Counted from the stretch's first letter, positions 27,084-37,148 are shown. The stretch is 64,000 nt of DNA from Paenibacillus silvisoli (GCF_030866765.1 NZ_CP133017.1:5484501-5548500), one strand, 5' to 3'. Notes: generated by a model not told the origin, from the letters alone. A program made the numbers and translations.

Positions 27084-28400
27084 ATGTTCAAAATCGGGTT
27101 TATCGGGCTTGGCGTTATGGGCGAGCCGATGGCGGCGAATTTGCTGCGCAAAGGGTATTCCGTCACCGTATTCAACCGCACGCCTGGCAAAGCGGACAAG
27201 CTTCTCGAATTGGGCGCTGATGAAGCCGCTTCACCGGCTGCTATCGCTCGCGAATCGGATCTAATCATTACGATGATCAGCAACGACGACGCGATTCGCG
27301 AGGTGTATTACGGCGAGAACGGCCTGCTTGGCTCGATCATGCCGGGCACGATTGTTATAGACAGCAGCACGATTTCGCCTGCTTTGGCGCGTGAGCTCCA
27401 TGCAAGCGTATCGGCGAAATTCGGCGACTTCCTCGATGCGCCGGTTACCGGAAGCAAGCCGGCTGCCGAGAGCGGTTCTCTTGTGTTTATGGCTGGCGGC
27501 GATATCGAGGTTATTCATAAAGTACATGACGTATTAAGCGCCATGGGACGCAAAATCATTCCGATGGGCCCGGGCGGCAGCGGCTCGACCGCGAAGCTGG
27601 CCCATAACACGATCGTCGGCATCAATGTGGCCGCCCTGCTTGAAGGCATGACCATTGCCGCAAGCGGCGGCATCGACGCCAAATCGTTTCTGGAGCTGGT
27701 CAATTCCGGCGGCGCCGCCAGCAAAATGGCTGAGCTCAAAACGCCTAAGCTGCTCGACCGCGACTTCAGCGTACAGTTCTCGCTGGCGCTGATGCTGAAG
27801 GATTTGCGTTTGGCCTCCGCGCTCTCCGATGAGCTCAAGACGCCGACCCCGGTTCTCGAGACGGTGAAGAGCCTGTATCAAGTCGGCGATGCGATGGGAC
27901 TTGGCGAGCTGGACCTCTCCGCGCTGGCGCACGGCTACGAGCAATGGATCAATAAGCGCATTACGAATCACAGCAACGCGGAAGAAGTCGCAGCCGCCGC
28001 GGAAGCACCCGCTACTGTCACGCAAGACGACGACGCCTCCGCTGCAACGGGCCAAAACCGCAGACGGACCGAGCGCCTTGCGCTGAACGTGCCGCTGAAG
28101 CTCTCGATCTATCAATGGCAGCAGGAAGGCTCGTTTACCGGCCAGCTGATCGACGGCACGCTGTGCGACCTGTCCGAGAACGGCTTGCAAATCGCCTCCG
28201 GCTTCCCGCTGGCCGTCGATATGTTCGTCGTCATTCACTTCCCGCAGGATTCCGAGCTTCCTCCGGTGACCGGACGGATCATCCGGATCGAAACGAACGG
28301 CAGCACGTTCCGTTACGGCTGCTTGCTCGCCGGACTCGCGCCATACCAGCGCCTGCAGCTGGAAGCGTATATCAAGAAGCAGCGCATTACCGCTGACTGA
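27084..28400 (+). CDS. Beta-hydroxyacid dehydrogenase fused to a PilZ domain
   Basis: The 438-residue protein combines two domains in one uninterrupted frame. Residues 1-290 form a 3-hydroxyisobutyrate/6-phosphogluconate-type dehydrogenase: NAD(P) motif GFIGLGVMGEPMA, substrate loop DAPVTGSKPAAESG, catalytic Lys171 in STAKLAHN. After an Ala/Glu-rich linker (about 296-324), residues 325-438 form a PilZ domain with the cyclic-di-GMP contacts RxxxR (Arg327, Arg331) and DxSxxG (Asp362, Ser364, Gly367). Such dehydrogenases oxidise small beta-hydroxy acids or reduce succinic semialdehyde; the PilZ part should bind cyclic-di-GMP. Control of the enzyme by that messenger is inference. AAGGAGATG precedes the ATG. 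Confidence 0.88.
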   Translation: MFKIGFIGLGVMGEPMAANLLRKGYSVTVFNRTPGKADKLLELGADEAASPAAIARESDLIITMISNDDAIREVYYGENGLLGSIMPGTIVIDSSTISPALARELHASVSAKFGDFLDAPVTGSKPAAESGSLVFMAGGDIEVIHKVHDVLSAMGRKIIPMGPGGSGSTAKLAHNTIVGINVAALLEGMTIAASGGIDAKSFLELVNSGGAASKMAELKTPKLLDRDFSVQFSLALMLKDLRLASALSDELKTPTPVLETVKSLYQVGDAMGLGELDLSALAHGYEQWINKRITNHSNAEEVAAAAEAPATVTQDDDASAATGQNRRRTERLALNVPLKLSIYQWQQEGSFTGQLIDGTLCDLSENGLQIASGFPLAVDMFVVIHFPQDSELPPVTGRIIRIETNGSTFRYGCLLAGLAPYQRLQLEAYIKKQRITAD

Positions 28401-28401
28401 T

Positions 28402-28465
28402 AAAAAAGCTGCTCCACCCCGCATTTGCTTCTTGAGCATCGCGGGAACGGAGCAGCTTTTTTTTT
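28402..28465. terminator. Bidirectional terminator
   Basis: AAAAAAGCTGCTCC pairs with GGAGCAGCTTTTTTTT around a loop that includes a CCCCGC/GCGGG stem. It serves the PilZ-fusion gene and the convergent ppnP gene. Confidence 0.9.
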
Positions 28466-28467
28466 GT

Positions 28468-28788
28468 TTATTCTTGAATATAAGAGCAGATATAATCGGT
28501 TACCGTTGCCACTTGCAGCTTGAAGCGCGCGTTAGCCGGAACGGAAAATTCGCCTTCGCCGGAGATGCTGATCCACTCGGAATCGCCTGGCAGCAGAACC
28601 TTCAGCTCGCCTGCTTGGATCTCCATGATTTCTTTCGCATCCGTACCGAATTCATATTCGCCCGGCATCATGATGCCGAGCGTTTTTTTCGTTCCGTCCG
28701 CGAACAGCACCGTGCGGCTTGTTACTTTACCATCGAAATACACATTAGCTTTCGTAACGACTGACACATTTTCGAATTGTTGCGACAT
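28468..28788 (-). CDS. ppnP: Pyrimidine/purine nucleoside phosphorylase PpnP (DUF1255)
   Basis: This 106-residue cupin-like protein matches YaiE/Ppn[48 protein letters not shown], and the terminal [14 protein letters not shown]. coli PpnP phosphorolyses several nucleosides to base and ribose-1-phosphate. The start at 28788 follows AAGGAGC; a longer reading to 28848 overlaps the terminator of tkt and is rejected. Confidence 0.9.
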   Translation of the reverse strand: MSQQFENVSVVTKANVYFDGKVTSRTVLFADGTKKTLGIMMPGEYEFGTDAKEIMEIQAGELKVLLPGDSEWISISGEGEFSVPANARFKLQVATVTDYICSYIQE

Positions 28789-28828
28789 GGTCCGATTGCT
28801 CCTTTGCGGTATACGCTTGAATGGTATG

Positions 28829-28883
28829 AAAAAAAAGCAGGGCCGCAAGCCGCGAATGGTTGCACTTCACGCCGCAGCCCTGC
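28829..28883 (-). terminator. Terminator of the transketolase gene
   Basis: On the minus strand GCAGGGCTGCGGC pairs with GCTTGCGGCCCTGC and runs into eight T's. Confidence 0.85.
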
Positions 28884-28898
28884 GTTACGCTCTATTTC

Positions 28899-30914
28899 TT
28901 ACAGCAGGCCTTTAACTTTGTTTACAACGTTCTCGACCGTGAAGCCGTATTCCGCGATTACGCGGTCGCCTTTAGCCGAAGCGCCGAACGTGTCGATGCC
29001 CAGTACCGCGCCGCCGTCGCCCACGTAACGCTCCCAGCCGAACGGGGAAGCCATTTCGATGGCAAGGCGCGCTTTCACTTCCGGCAGGATGACGGAATCT
29101 TTGTACGCTTTCGGTTGACGCTCGAACAGATCGAAGCTCGGCATGCTGATCACGCGAACTTGGATGCCTTCAGCCGCAAGCGCCTTTTGAGCTGCTACCG
29201 CCAGTTGAACCTCGGAGCCTGTCGCGATCAATTGCGCTTGAGGCTTGCCGTTTGGCGCTTCGGAGATGACGTATGCGCCTTTCTCGATGCCCGCGCGAGC
29301 TTGCTCGTTCGTGCCTTCGAGTACCGGCAGGTTTTGACGAGTCAGGACAAGAGCTACCGGTTGATCCGCTTTGGATACCGCGTATGCCCATGCCGCCGAC
29401 GTTTCGTTCGCGTCCGCCGGACGGAGAACCGTCAATTGCGGAATGATGCGCAGGGAAGCCAATTGCTCGATCGGCTCGTGCGTCGGGCCGTCTTCGCCTA
29501 CTGCGATACTGTCATGCGTCAGCACGTAAACAACCGGCTGCTTCATCAGCGCGGACAGACGAACTGCCGGACGCAGGTAGTCGGTGAATACGAAGAACGT
29601 TGCGCCGAATGCTTTGATGCCGCCGTGCAGGCTCATGCCGTTGATAGCCGCTGCCATTGCGAATTCGCGAACGCCGAAGTATACGTTGCGGCCTTCGTAG
29701 CTGCCCGGTTTGAAAACAGGCAAGCCCTTCAGGTGCGTCATTGTCGAGCTTTCCAGGTCAGCGGAGCCGCCGATCAGGTTTGGCACGTTTTTCGCCAAGC
29801 CGTTCAGCGCGTTACCGGAAGCGACGCGAGTCGAAAGCGCTTTGTCCGCTGGCGTGTACGCCGGCAGAGCTTGATCCCAGCCCTCAGGCAATTCGCCGCT
29901 GATCGCGGTTTCGAATTGTGCAGCCAGCTCAGGGTGAGCCGCTTTATATTGAGCAAACATCGCATCCCATGCCGCGTTTGCTTTCTCGCCGTTCGCTTTC
30001 ACTTCCGCGAAGTGGGAACGCACTTCAGCCGGTACGTGGAACGCCTCGTTCTCCCAGCCATAGAATTGCTTCGTGAGAACCGTCTCTTCAGCGCCGAGCG
30101 GGCTGCCGTGCGTGCCGAGGTGGCCGCCTTTGCCGCCTTTGTTCGGGCTGCCGTAGCCGATCGTCGTTTTCACTTCGATGAGTGTCGGCTTGCTTGTATC
30201 CGCTTGTCCAGCCGCTACCGCTTTCGCCAGCGCGTCCAGGTCGTTGCCGTCTTCTACGCGCAGCACTTGCCAGCCGTACGCTTCGAAACGGGCTTGTACG
30301 TTCTCGGAGAACGACAGGTTCAGCTCGCCGTCCAGCGAGATATCGTTGGAATCATACAGCACGACAAGCTTGCCCAGCTTCAGGTGAGCCGCGAGCGAAG
30401 CCGCTTCGCTTGCTACGCCTTCCATCAGGTCGCCGTCGCCGCAAATCGCGAATGTATAGTGATCGATAACGTTCAGATCTTGTTTATTGTAAGTCGCGCC
30501 AAGATGAGCTTCTGCCATAGCCATACCAACGGCCATCGCAATGCCTTGTCCAAGCGGACCTGTAGTCGCATCTACGCCTGCTGTGTGGCCGAACTCCGGG
30601 TGACCCGGTGTTTTGGAGCCCCATTGGCGGAAGTTTTGAAGCTCTTCGATCGGCAGATCGTAGCCCGACAGGTGAAGCAGGCTATAGAGCAGCATGGAGC
30701 CGTGACCTGCGGAAAGCACGAAGCGGTCGCGGTTGATCCACGTTGGGTTGGATGGGTTGTGATTCATCGTTTTAGCGAACAATTGGTATCCCATCGGAGC
30801 CGCACCCATAGGCATGCCAGGGTGACCGGAATTCGCTTTCTCGATCGAGTCGATTGCAAGCGTGCGAACCGTGTCGATGGAAAGCTGGTCGATGGACTTC
30901 TGTGTAACTGTCAT
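28899..30914 (-). CDS. tkt: Transketolase
   Basis: The 671-residue protein is full length. It has the N-terminal His in [36 protein letters not shown], the thiamine diphosphate motif [17 protein letters not shown], and the transketolase signature around [19 protein letters not shown]. It transfers two-carbon units in the pentose phosphate pathway. Its order pgi...tkt reflects a carbon-metabolism cluster, though they are separate transcripts. AGGAGG precedes the ATG. Confidence 0.96.
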   Translation of the reverse strand: MTVTQKSIDQLSIDTVRTLAIDSIEKANSGHPGMPMGAAPMGYQLFAKTMNHNPSNPTWINRDRFVLSAGHGSMLLYSLLHLSGYDLPIEELQNFRQWGSKTPGHPEFGHTAGVDATTGPLGQGIAMAVGMAMAEAHLGATYNKQDLNVIDHYTFAICGDGDLMEGVASEAASLAAHLKLGKLVVLYDSNDISLDGELNLSFSENVQARFEAYGWQVLRVEDGNDLDALAKAVAAGQADTSKPTLIEVKTTIGYGSPNKGGKGGHLGTHGSPLGAEETVLTKQFYGWENEAFHVPAEVRSHFAEVKANGEKANAAWDAMFAQYKAAHPELAAQFETAISGELPEGWDQALPAYTPADKALSTRVASGNALNGLAKNVPNLIGGSADLESSTMTHLKGLPVFKPGSYEGRNVYFGVREFAMAAAINGMSLHGGIKAFGATFFVFTDYLRPAVRLSALMKQPVVYVLTHDSIAVGEDGPTHEPIEQLASLRIIPQLTVLRPADANETSAAWAYAVSKADQPVALVLTRQNLPVLEGTNEQARAGIEKGAYVISEAPNGKPQAQLIATGSEVQLAVAAQKALAAEGIQVRVISMPSFDLFERQPKAYKDSVILPEVKARLAIEMASPFGWERYVGDGGAVLGIDTFGASAKGDRVIAEYGFTVENVVNKVKGLL

Positions 30915-31101
30915 TACTTAAACTCCTCCTAAATCCGAATAGGCTAGCTTCAATTAACGGGTAGTACTCTCTTTTTATTAAAAATGGCGGCGTACCCGCA
31001 CTGGCTTTGAAATATTGTACCACTACCACTCGGCCTTTTCCATCCTTAATGCGTTAGCGCACTAAAAAAACGACAAACTCCTACATGGCTCGCGTGCATA
31101 G

Positions 31102-31144
31102 AAAAAACGGCGCGCCCGCCGGAATTTTCCAGCAGACGCGCCGT
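31102..31144 (-). terminator. Terminator of purU
   Basis: On the minus strand ACGGCGCGTCTGCTGG pairs with CCGGCGGGCGCGCCGT around AAAATT, followed by TTTTTT. Confidence 0.85.
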
Positions 31145-31166
31145 ATTCGAAGCATCCCTGCAGCAA

Positions 31167-32066
31167 CTAGTTAAAAACGACCGTCTTATTCTTGTGAACG
31201 AGAATCCGGTCTTCGACATGCCATTTGACGGCACGCGCAAGCACGACGCGCTCGATCGTGCGTCCGATGCGCTTCAAGTTATCGACATCGTCGCGGTGGC
31301 TGACGCGCTGAACGTCCTGCTCGATGATCGGACCGCCGTCAAGCTCCTCGGTCACGTAATGCGCCGTCGCGCCGATAATTTTCACGCCGCGCGTGTAGGC
31401 CTGGGCATACGGTTTGCCGCCAACGAAGGCAGGCAAGAAGGAATGATGGATATTAATAATCCGGTTCGGGAACTGCTCGATGAACTTCGGCGAAATGATT
31501 TGCATATAACGGGCAAGCACGATGATGTCCGCCTTGTCGGATACGATCTCAAGCTGCTTCTTCTCGGCTTCCGCCTTCGTATCCGGCGTCACCGGGATAT
31601 GGTGGTACGGGATGCCGAACGATTCCACGAGCCCTCTCATGTCCGGGTGGTTGCTGATAACCATGGCGATATCCGCTTCCAGGTCGCCTGCCTGCCACTG
31701 CCACAACAGCTCCAGCAGACAGTGATCCTCTTTGGAAACGAAGATCGCCAGCCGCTTCTTGCGGCTTGCGCGGAACGTGAGCCACTTCATTTCGAAGCGG
31801 TCCGCCACGCGCTGAAAATCTTCCTGGAGCACCGGCAGCTCGGCATCCAGGTCTTTCAGATCGAATTCGAATCGGATAAAGAACATGCCGCCGCCCGGAT
31901 CCATCGAATATTGGTCGGATTGGACGATATTCGCGCCATGCTCATAGAGAAAATGCGATACGGCTGCAACGATGCCTGGACGATCCGGACACGAAATCAG
32001 CATGCGAGCGCGGTTGCGCTTATCCGGCCGCTGCGAGGACGGTCCGGGTTGATGAATGTTTTGCAT
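31167..32066 (-). CDS. purU: Formyltetrahydrofolate deformylase
   Basis: The 299-residue protein has an N-terminal ACT domain (RMLISCPDRPGIVAAVSHFLYEHGANIVQSDQY) and a formyltransferase-fold hydrolase domain with the Asn-His catalytic segment (IINIHHSFLPAFVGGKPY) and the Asp in ELDGGPIIEQD. It hydrolyses 10-formyl-tetrahydrofolate to formate and tetrahydrofolate, balancing one-carbon pools and feeding formate to purine synthesis. GGAAGGAAG lies 10 nt before the ATG. Confidence 0.95.
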   Translation of the reverse strand: MQNIHQPGPSSQRPDKRNRARMLISCPDRPGIVAAVSHFLYEHGANIVQSDQYSMDPGGGMFFIRFEFDLKDLDAELPVLQEDFQRVADRFEMKWLTFRASRKKRLAIFVSKEDHCLLELLWQWQAGDLEADIAMVISNHPDMRGLVESFGIPYHHIPVTPDTKAEAEKKQLEIVSDKADIIVLARYMQIISPKFIEQFPNRIINIHHSFLPAFVGGKPYAQAYTRGVKIIGATAHYVTEELDGGPIIEQDVQRVSHRDDVDNLKRIGRTIERVVLARAVKWHVEDRILVHKNKTVVFN

Positions 32067-32153
32067 AATAATGAAGTCTTCCTTCCGTCAACGAGTAGAA
32101 TAGCAGCCTGTGCATGTGCATGCTTGCGTAAGAGCATGCACCACTAGGTCTGC

Positions 32154-33281
32154 TTATGCATTAACAAGCAGCGTTTTGCCGGCAAACCAAGCCGTAATCC
32201 GCTTATTGATGTCCTCTTCGGACAGCTCCGGCAAAATGCGGTGCTCGGCCACGAGGTCGTACAAACGGTCCATCGGCTCGCGCGGATCGGCTTTCTTCGC
32301 TTTCGCGTCGTTCTTCAGCACGTCCCAAACGGCGAGCACGTAGTCGCGGTGGCTGATGTCCTGTTTGTTGAAGAAGTGGTGCAGACGCTCCACATCCTCC
32401 AGGAACTCGCCGCCGAAACGCGTATGCGTATCGCCGCGCAGCAGCGCGATTTCCGCTTCGTACATCGGACGGGACGTTTTGTCGTCTTGTCCGATCCATG
32501 GCGTTTCCAAAATAAACGGACGGCCTTTAAGCGCCTCGTGATGCACGATATTGCGGATCGCGTCATGGCCGATCCAGCCTGCGCCGATCGGAGCGTGACG
32601 GTCCTTGCCCGCGCCGCGAGGGTTCTTGCTGTCATTGACGTGTACAACGGCAACGCGGTCAAGGCCGACGATGCGGTCGAACTCGTTCAGCACGCCGTCG
32701 ATGTCGTCCACGATATCGTAGCCGGCATCGTGCATGTGGCATGTATCCATACAAACGGTCAGACGCTCGTTTGCGCCGACTTTATCGATAATCGAAGCGA
32801 TCTCGTCGAAGCTGCGGCCGATTTCGGTGCCTTTGCCAGCCATTGTTTCCAATGCGATGTTAACGTTCGTCTCCTTGGTACCGTTCAGCACTTCGTTCAA
32901 ACCTTCCGCGATACGGGAAATGCCGTATTCGGCATCCTTATCCGTATAAGCGCCCGGATGCAGCACGATATTGCGTACGCCGATCGCGTCCGTGCGGCGG
33001 ATTTCTTCTTGAAGGAAACGGACGGCCAGCTCGAACGTGTCGTCTTTGTACGAACCCAGGTTAACGATGTACGGGGCGTGAACGATGATCTCGTCAATGC
33101 CTGCATTGCCCATTGCTACCTTGCCGTCCGGAATATATAAATCTTCAATCGGTTTGCGCCGTGTGTTCTGCGGTGCGCCGGTGTAAATCATGAATGTGCT
33201 CGAACCGTAAGAAACGGCTTCGTTCGCTGCGGTCAGCAGCCCTTTATCGGAAAAAGAAACATGGGATCCGATTTTCAACAT
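32154..33281 (-). CDS. nfo: Deoxyribonuclease IV with C-terminal extension
   Basis: This 375-residue apurinic/apyrimidinic endonuclease has the zinc-binding residues of the AP endonuclease 2 family: [50 protein letters not shown], and ILETPW. It incises DNA at abasic sites in base excision repair. Typical bacterial enzymes end near residue 285-300; here about 80 further residues ([30 protein letters not shown] onward) form a helical extension that I cannot assign. AAAGGAG precedes the ATG. Confidence 0.93.
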   Translation of the reverse strand: MLKIGSHVSFSDKGLLTAANEAVSYGSSTFMIYTGAPQNTRRKPIEDLYIPDGKVAMGNAGIDEIIVHAPYIVNLGSYKDDTFELAVRFLQEEIRRTDAIGVRNIVLHPGAYTDKDAEYGISRIAEGLNEVLNGTKETNVNIALETMAGKGTEIGRSFDEIASIIDKVGANERLTVCMDTCHMHDAGYDIVDDIDGVLNEFDRIVGLDRVAVVHVNDSKNPRGAGKDRHAPIGAGWIGHDAIRNIVHHEALKGRPFILETPWIGQDDKTSRPMYEAEIALLRGDTHTRFGGEFLEDVERLHHFFNKQDISHRDYVLAVWDVLKNDAKAKKADPREPMDRLYDLVAEHRILPELSEEDINKRITAWFAGKTLLVNA

Positions 33282-33430
33282 GGACTCATTCGCTCCTTTC
33301 GCTGCGGGTCGCGGCCTAGTAAGGTCGGCCGTAATCCTCGCAAACGCTTGTCCTTCCTATTTTACAAGGAAAGAAGAAATAAATCTAGGTTGACGAGCAA
33401 TCGGCCTCGGCCAAAAACTGCCTTCTACGG

Positions 33431-33460
33431 TTGCGGGCGAATGATGGCATCGCTTATAAT
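33431..33460 (+). promoter_or_regulatory. Promoter of the DUF2621 gene
   Basis: TTGCGG (33431-33436) and a consensus -10 TATAAT (33455-33460) are spaced 18 bp apart. Confidence 0.6.
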
Positions 33461-33520
33461 ATAAGCAATTTGCGGCATCTTTTGGACTAGCGCAATAAGT
33501 GGGTTGAGGTGAAGGAAACG

Positions 33521-33952
33521 ATGGCTCCGAATTGGTTCATGTATTTCATCGTGTTCTGGGCATGCGTCATGATTGTCTTTATGTCCATTGGCGGTTATTT
33601 TATGTTTCGTAAATTTCTTAAGGTACTCCCCATGCGGGACGGCAAATCGAAGCTGGATTGGCAAAATTACTGGGTAGAACGCAGCCGCGGCATGTGGCCC
33701 GAAGAGTCCAAGGATTTTCTCGATAAGCTGGTGTCGCCGGTGCCGACCGCATTCCGGGACATTGCAAAGCATTCGATCGCGGCGAAGATCGCGCAGGTTG
33801 CCGTAGAAGGCGGCGCAACGGAAGTGTCGCGCAGCCATTGCATCGAAGGCTACATACGGGCAACCCCTAAACGGGATTACCGCAGCTTGGTTACCTTCCT
33901 GGAGAAAGAGAACATCGATTACTCCGCCTATACGCATCTGCTGAATAAATAA
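33521..33952 (+). CDS. DUF2621-family membrane protein
   Basis: The 143-residue protein has one N-terminal membrane segment (FMYFIVFWACVMIVFMSIGGYFMF) and a cytosolic part with WQNYWVERSRGMWPEESKDFLDKL, characteristic of the Bacillales DUF2621 family of unknown function. The start is taken as ATG 33521, with GAGGTG upstream; a GTG at 33509 is also in frame but lies inside that site. Confidence 0.82.
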   Translation: MAPNWFMYFIVFWACVMIVFMSIGGYFMFRKFLKVLPMRDGKSKLDWQNYWVERSRGMWPEESKDFLDKLVSPVPTAFRDIAKHSIAAKIAQVAVEGGATEVSRSHCIEGYIRATPKRDYRSLVTFLEKENIDYSAYTHLLNK

Positions 33953-33975
33953 GCCGCCCGCTTGGGCGGCTTTTG
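33951..33975 (+). terminator. Terminator of the DUF2621 gene
   Basis: AAGCCGCCC and GGGCGGCTT form a compact stem over a GCTT loop, followed by TTT. Confidence 0.75.
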
Positions 33976-34023
33976 CTGTATGATGGAGATATCTGGGACT
34001 TGGAGCTTGAGGAGGTACGCGAC

Positions 34024-34929
34024 ATGAAAGTGGCGGTAACCGGAGGAACGGGGTATGTTGGAAAGCTGCTGGTTCAAGCATTGCTGAACCGAGGAGACGA
34101 GGTATGGGTCGTATCAAGGTTCGAGAATAAACAGAACAAGAAGACGAAGCTGCATTACGTCACATGGTCGCAGCTTGCCGAGTCGCCGGTCCTGCTGGAG
34201 GGCATCGACGGTATCGTCAACCTGGCGGGCGAATCCATCAACCGCCGCTGGAATAAGGAAGGCAAAGCCGCGATTCTAAACTCCCGACTAAACGCTGCCC
34301 GGTCGATCGCCAAGGTGGTCGAAGCGCTGAATCGCAAGCCTTCCGTCGTCGTGAACGCCTCCGGCATTTCGATTTACGGTACGGACGGATCCGTGGCGCA
34401 CGATGAATGGAGCCCGGTTGCAGCGAACGACTTTCTTTCATCTGTCGTAGAAAAATGGGAAGCCGCGGCAGACCGCATTCACGTGAACCGGCTTATAAAG
34501 CTGCGGATCGGGCTCGTGCTGGGCATGCAGGACGGCGCGTTCCCGAAAATGCTGCTGCCTTATAAGCTGCTGACCGGCGGCCGCATTGGCAGCGGGAAGC
34601 AATGGATTCCGTGGATTCATGAGGACGATATGGTGCGCCTCATCTTGTTTTGCCTCGCTAATCCGGATATTAAGGGAGCGGTTAATGCCTGCGCCCCTGA
34701 ACCCGTCACGAACGATCAATTCGGACGGGCAATCGGCAAGGCGATGAGAAGGCCTCACTGGTTCCCTGTACCAGGCTTTCTGTTGAAGCTCGCTCTCGGA
34801 GAGCTGTCCTTCCTGATCCTGGAGGGAAGCAGAGCCGTGCCGCGCAAGTCGCTGGAGCTCGGGTTCGAATTCCGCTATAACACGGTACATGAAGCGATGG
34901 CACAGCTGCTTGGCCGGAAAAATAAGTAA
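34024..34929 (+). CDS. TIGR01777-family NAD-dependent epimerase/dehydratase-like protein
   Basis: The 301-residue short-chain-dehydrogenase-fold protein has the NAD(P) loop VTGGTGYVGKLL, the stretch GIVNLAGESINRRWNKEGKAAILNSR and a C-terminal DUF1731-like segment (RKSLELGFEFRYNTVHEAM). Homologues in B. subtilis (YfhF) and E. coli (YfcH) have unknown substrates. GAGGAGG lies 9 nt before the ATG at 34024; the longer frame from 33973 crosses a terminator. Confidence 0.88.
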   Translation: MKVAVTGGTGYVGKLLVQALLNRGDEVWVVSRFENKQNKKTKLHYVTWSQLAESPVLLEGIDGIVNLAGESINRRWNKEGKAAILNSRLNAARSIAKVVEALNRKPSVVVNASGISIYGTDGSVAHDEWSPVAANDFLSSVVEKWEAAADRIHVNRLIKLRIGLVLGMQDGAFPKMLLPYKLLTGGRIGSGKQWIPWIHEDDMVRLILFCLANPDIKGAVNACAPEPVTNDQFGRAIGKAMRRPHWFPVPGFLLKLALGELSFLILEGSRAVPRKSLELGFEFRYNTVHEAMAQLLGRKNK

Positions 34930-34951
34930 TCGTACGAACAATAGCCGCCCT

Positions 34952-36613
34952 TCAACCTGTGCGCAGAACAGGCTTGGAGGGCTTTGTCATGTTCGCGCCG
35001 CCCGCGCGAAACATATATTTCGGTCCCTGCTCGCCTGCCAGCTGCAACACGTCGCTGTCGGTCAACGAATAGGCTTTGTACGGAATCATGGCTGTTCCGT
35101 TAAGGGTTGTTCCGTTCCGTGAGCCCATATCTTTGACGGACCAGCTTTCATGACTGGCCGTCAGCTCGAGATGCGCCCTTGAAACGCCTGAAGCCTTGTC
35201 CACGAAGTTAACCCCTTCGCTCGACCTGCCGATGAGAAACTTGCTCGGTTCCAGCTTCACCTTCTCCGCCTCGTGACCGTCCATCATCCGCTCCAGCCAT
35301 GGAATTGAACCATCGGTCTCTGACTGATCCCGGGCATCCTGCCCGAGCAGTACGGTAGCATCGTTGGCGGCTTGCTCAAAAGAATTCGACTGCAAGCGAG
35401 AGGCGTTGCCGCTGCCACCTTCCGGTCGTGCGCCGAACGGGGAATAAGGTTCGTTCACAGGTTCAGCTGTGGCTTCGTGGTATTGGCCCGCTTCTCCAAG
35501 CTGCCCCTCTGCTGCTGAGAGTCTTCGATTTCCGGTCCTAAGCGGAATGGAGTTCGGGATGAAGCCGTCCTCCTCTCCCTGCCATGGCTGACGCTCGCTC
35601 CAGACGCTGCGCTCCTCATGCCCGCGGCTTCTTTGCAGCCGCCTATTTACGATTAAAGCTGCCGCAGCGGTCATCAACGTCAATCCAGCGCAGAGCAGCA
35701 GGTTGGTTTGCGTAGGCGCGGACATGTACAAGAAACGCCAGATCAGCGCTATGATAAGCAAGCTTGCGGCGCCGATCACCCAGACACGCCTTGGAGATGA
35801 TTCAGCCGAGTGATCCGGCAGCTCAGTCAACGGAAGCGGTTGGAACTCGTCGCCTGATGGTATAGCTCGCGATAACAATGGCGGTGCCGCTTCGGCAGGA
35901 GAGAATGCAGGTCGTTTAGTTTCGGCTGCTTTAGTTGAACCTGAAAAGGCTGGCACTGCCACAGGCCCGCGCCGAGCGGACGGCGCAACCGATGCCGGCG
36001 TCATCGTTTCCGCCAAGTCGTTGGCGCCGGAAGCCCGATATTCATCTCCGAGCAGCGCCAGCAGCGTCCGCCTAAGCTTCCCCCATGCGACGTACTCGCC
36101 GCGCAAATGCTGAAATACTTGCTGCATGCCGTTCCCGTCCGGCTCCGCAATCGAACCGACCCACCGAATAGCCATAGCTAAAACCGCTTCGCCTGCGGAC
36201 GAGACAAGCTTCATGTCGCGAAGCGGCACATACGCAAGCTCGGGTTGTTCCCAATTCTCGCCGACGAACATGTACTGCTCATGCAGCAAGAAACATTCCT
36301 CGCGGAGCATGTAATGCTTGCAGTCATCCAGCAGCTCCACGACGGCCAGCAGCAGCGCATAAAACTCCGCCATCGTCAGCTGCTGGGTTTGCAAGCCGTT
36401 CATCAGCATACGTTTGCCGCTAATGGGATAACGAAGCGTAATCGCTCCGTCGATGTCTTCCCACTCCAACGGAAGCAGCTTCGGAATCCGCTGATTTTGC
36501 AGCATTTGAATTTCGATCGGATCGAGCCGTTCCCGCGTAATGCCCGATTCCAGATCGACGATCATTTCCAAGCCGCGCTTCAAAGCAAAATCGACTTTCA
36601 ATCCATTAAGCAT
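34952..36613 (-). CDS. FHA-domain protein of the Tad pilus operon (DUF6382-like N-terminus)
   Basis: This 553-residue protein is the last gene of the Tad operon. The N-terminal 200 residues (starting MLNGLKVDFALKRGLEMIVDLES) resemble the DUF6382 region found with FHA domains in Firmicutes. A low-complexity linker precedes two membrane segments (VWVIGAASLLIIALIWRFLYM and LLLCAGLTLMTAAAALIV). The C-terminal FHA domain (about 465-530) has the phosphothreonine-binding motifs IGRSSEGVN, SRAHLEL and GSRNGT. It may link Ser/Thr kinase signals to pilus assembly; no kinase lies in this window. The start at 36613 follows AAAGGAGG. Confidence 0.85.
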   Translation of the reverse strand: MLNGLKVDFALKRGLEMIVDLESGITRERLDPIEIQMLQNQRIPKLLPLEWEDIDGAITLRYPISGKRMLMNGLQTQQLTMAEFYALLLAVVELLDDCKHYMLREECFLLHEQYMFVGENWEQPELAYVPLRDMKLVSSAGEAVLAMAIRWVGSIAEPDGNGMQQVFQHLRGEYVAWGKLRRTLLALLGDEYRASGANDLAETMTPASVAPSARRGPVAVPAFSGSTKAAETKRPAFSPAEAAPPLLSRAIPSGDEFQPLPLTELPDHSAESSPRRVWVIGAASLLIIALIWRFLYMSAPTQTNLLLCAGLTLMTAAAALIVNRRLQRSRGHEERSVWSERQPWQGEEDGFIPNSIPLRTGNRRLSAAEGQLGEAGQYHEATAEPVNEPYSPFGARPEGGSGNASRLQSNSFEQAANDATVLLGQDARDQSETDGSIPWLERMMDGHEAEKVKLEPSKFLIGRSSEGVNFVDKASGVSRAHLELTASHESWSVKDMGSRNGTTLNGTAMIPYKAYSLTDSDVLQLAGEQGPKYMFRAGGANMTKPSKPVLRTG

Positions 36614-36633
36614 CCTTTCCCGCCCTCCTTTCG

Positions 36634-37146
36634 TTAAATCGCAAGGAACCAAGCCGTAACCGCTCCGGGTAGCACGGCGATCATAAACGGAAAGCGCAAC
36701 CGCTCCTTCTTCAAACTTTCCACCCCGCCTGCCAGCAGATCCCGGTTTTGCGAGAATAACGAGACGCCAAGCAGCAGCATCCGCCTTGCAAACGTTTGGT
36801 TCAGGACAAGAAGCGCAGCTCCGAATACACCGCCGTACAAAATGGAATACAACAGCACCTGCAGCGTTTGCTCAGCGCCAACGACGGCACCCAGCGCTCC
36901 GAACAGCTTCACGTCGCCGGCTCCAATCCCTTTAAGCGCATATAGCACAAGGAGCGGAAGGAAACCAGCCAACGCCCCGGCAAGAGAGAATGCGGCCCCG
37001 TGCCATCCATCGGCAACAAGCTGATACAGGAGTCCTGCCGCAAAAAAGGAAACCGTCAGCAGGTTAGGAATGCGAAGCTGCCGGATATCGTAAACAAACG
37101 CAAGACCGATCAGGATTGCCGCGAGAACGCCATCGATCTGAGTCAT
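36634..37146 (-). CDS. Prepilin peptidase, A24 family (TadV/CpaA-like)
   Basis: The 170-residue membrane protein has six hydrophobic segments and the aspartyl protease motifs of A24 peptidases: the first Asp in FVYDIRQLRIPNLLT and the GxGD motif in GIGAGDVKLFGALGA. It cleaves the leader of the Flp and TadE-type prepilins encoded upstream. The ATG at 37146 has GGAGG 9 nt upstream; a TTG two codons earlier is less likely. Its start lies 2 bp beyond the preceding stop. Confidence 0.88.
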   Translation of the reverse strand: MTQIDGVLAAILIGLAFVYDIRQLRIPNLLTVSFFAAGLLYQLVADGWHGAAFSLAGALAGFLPLLVLYALKGIGAGDVKLFGALGAVVGAEQTLQVLLYSILYGGVFGAALLVLNQTFARRMLLLGVSLFSQNRDLLAGGVESLKKERLRFPFMIAVLPGAVTAWFLAI

Positions 37147-37148
37147 CG

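Noticed and set aside
28860-30932. A 690-codon plus-strand frame opposite tkt
   Set aside because: The transketolase on the minus strand has full motifs; the opposite frame is a codon-usage shadow without a known domain.
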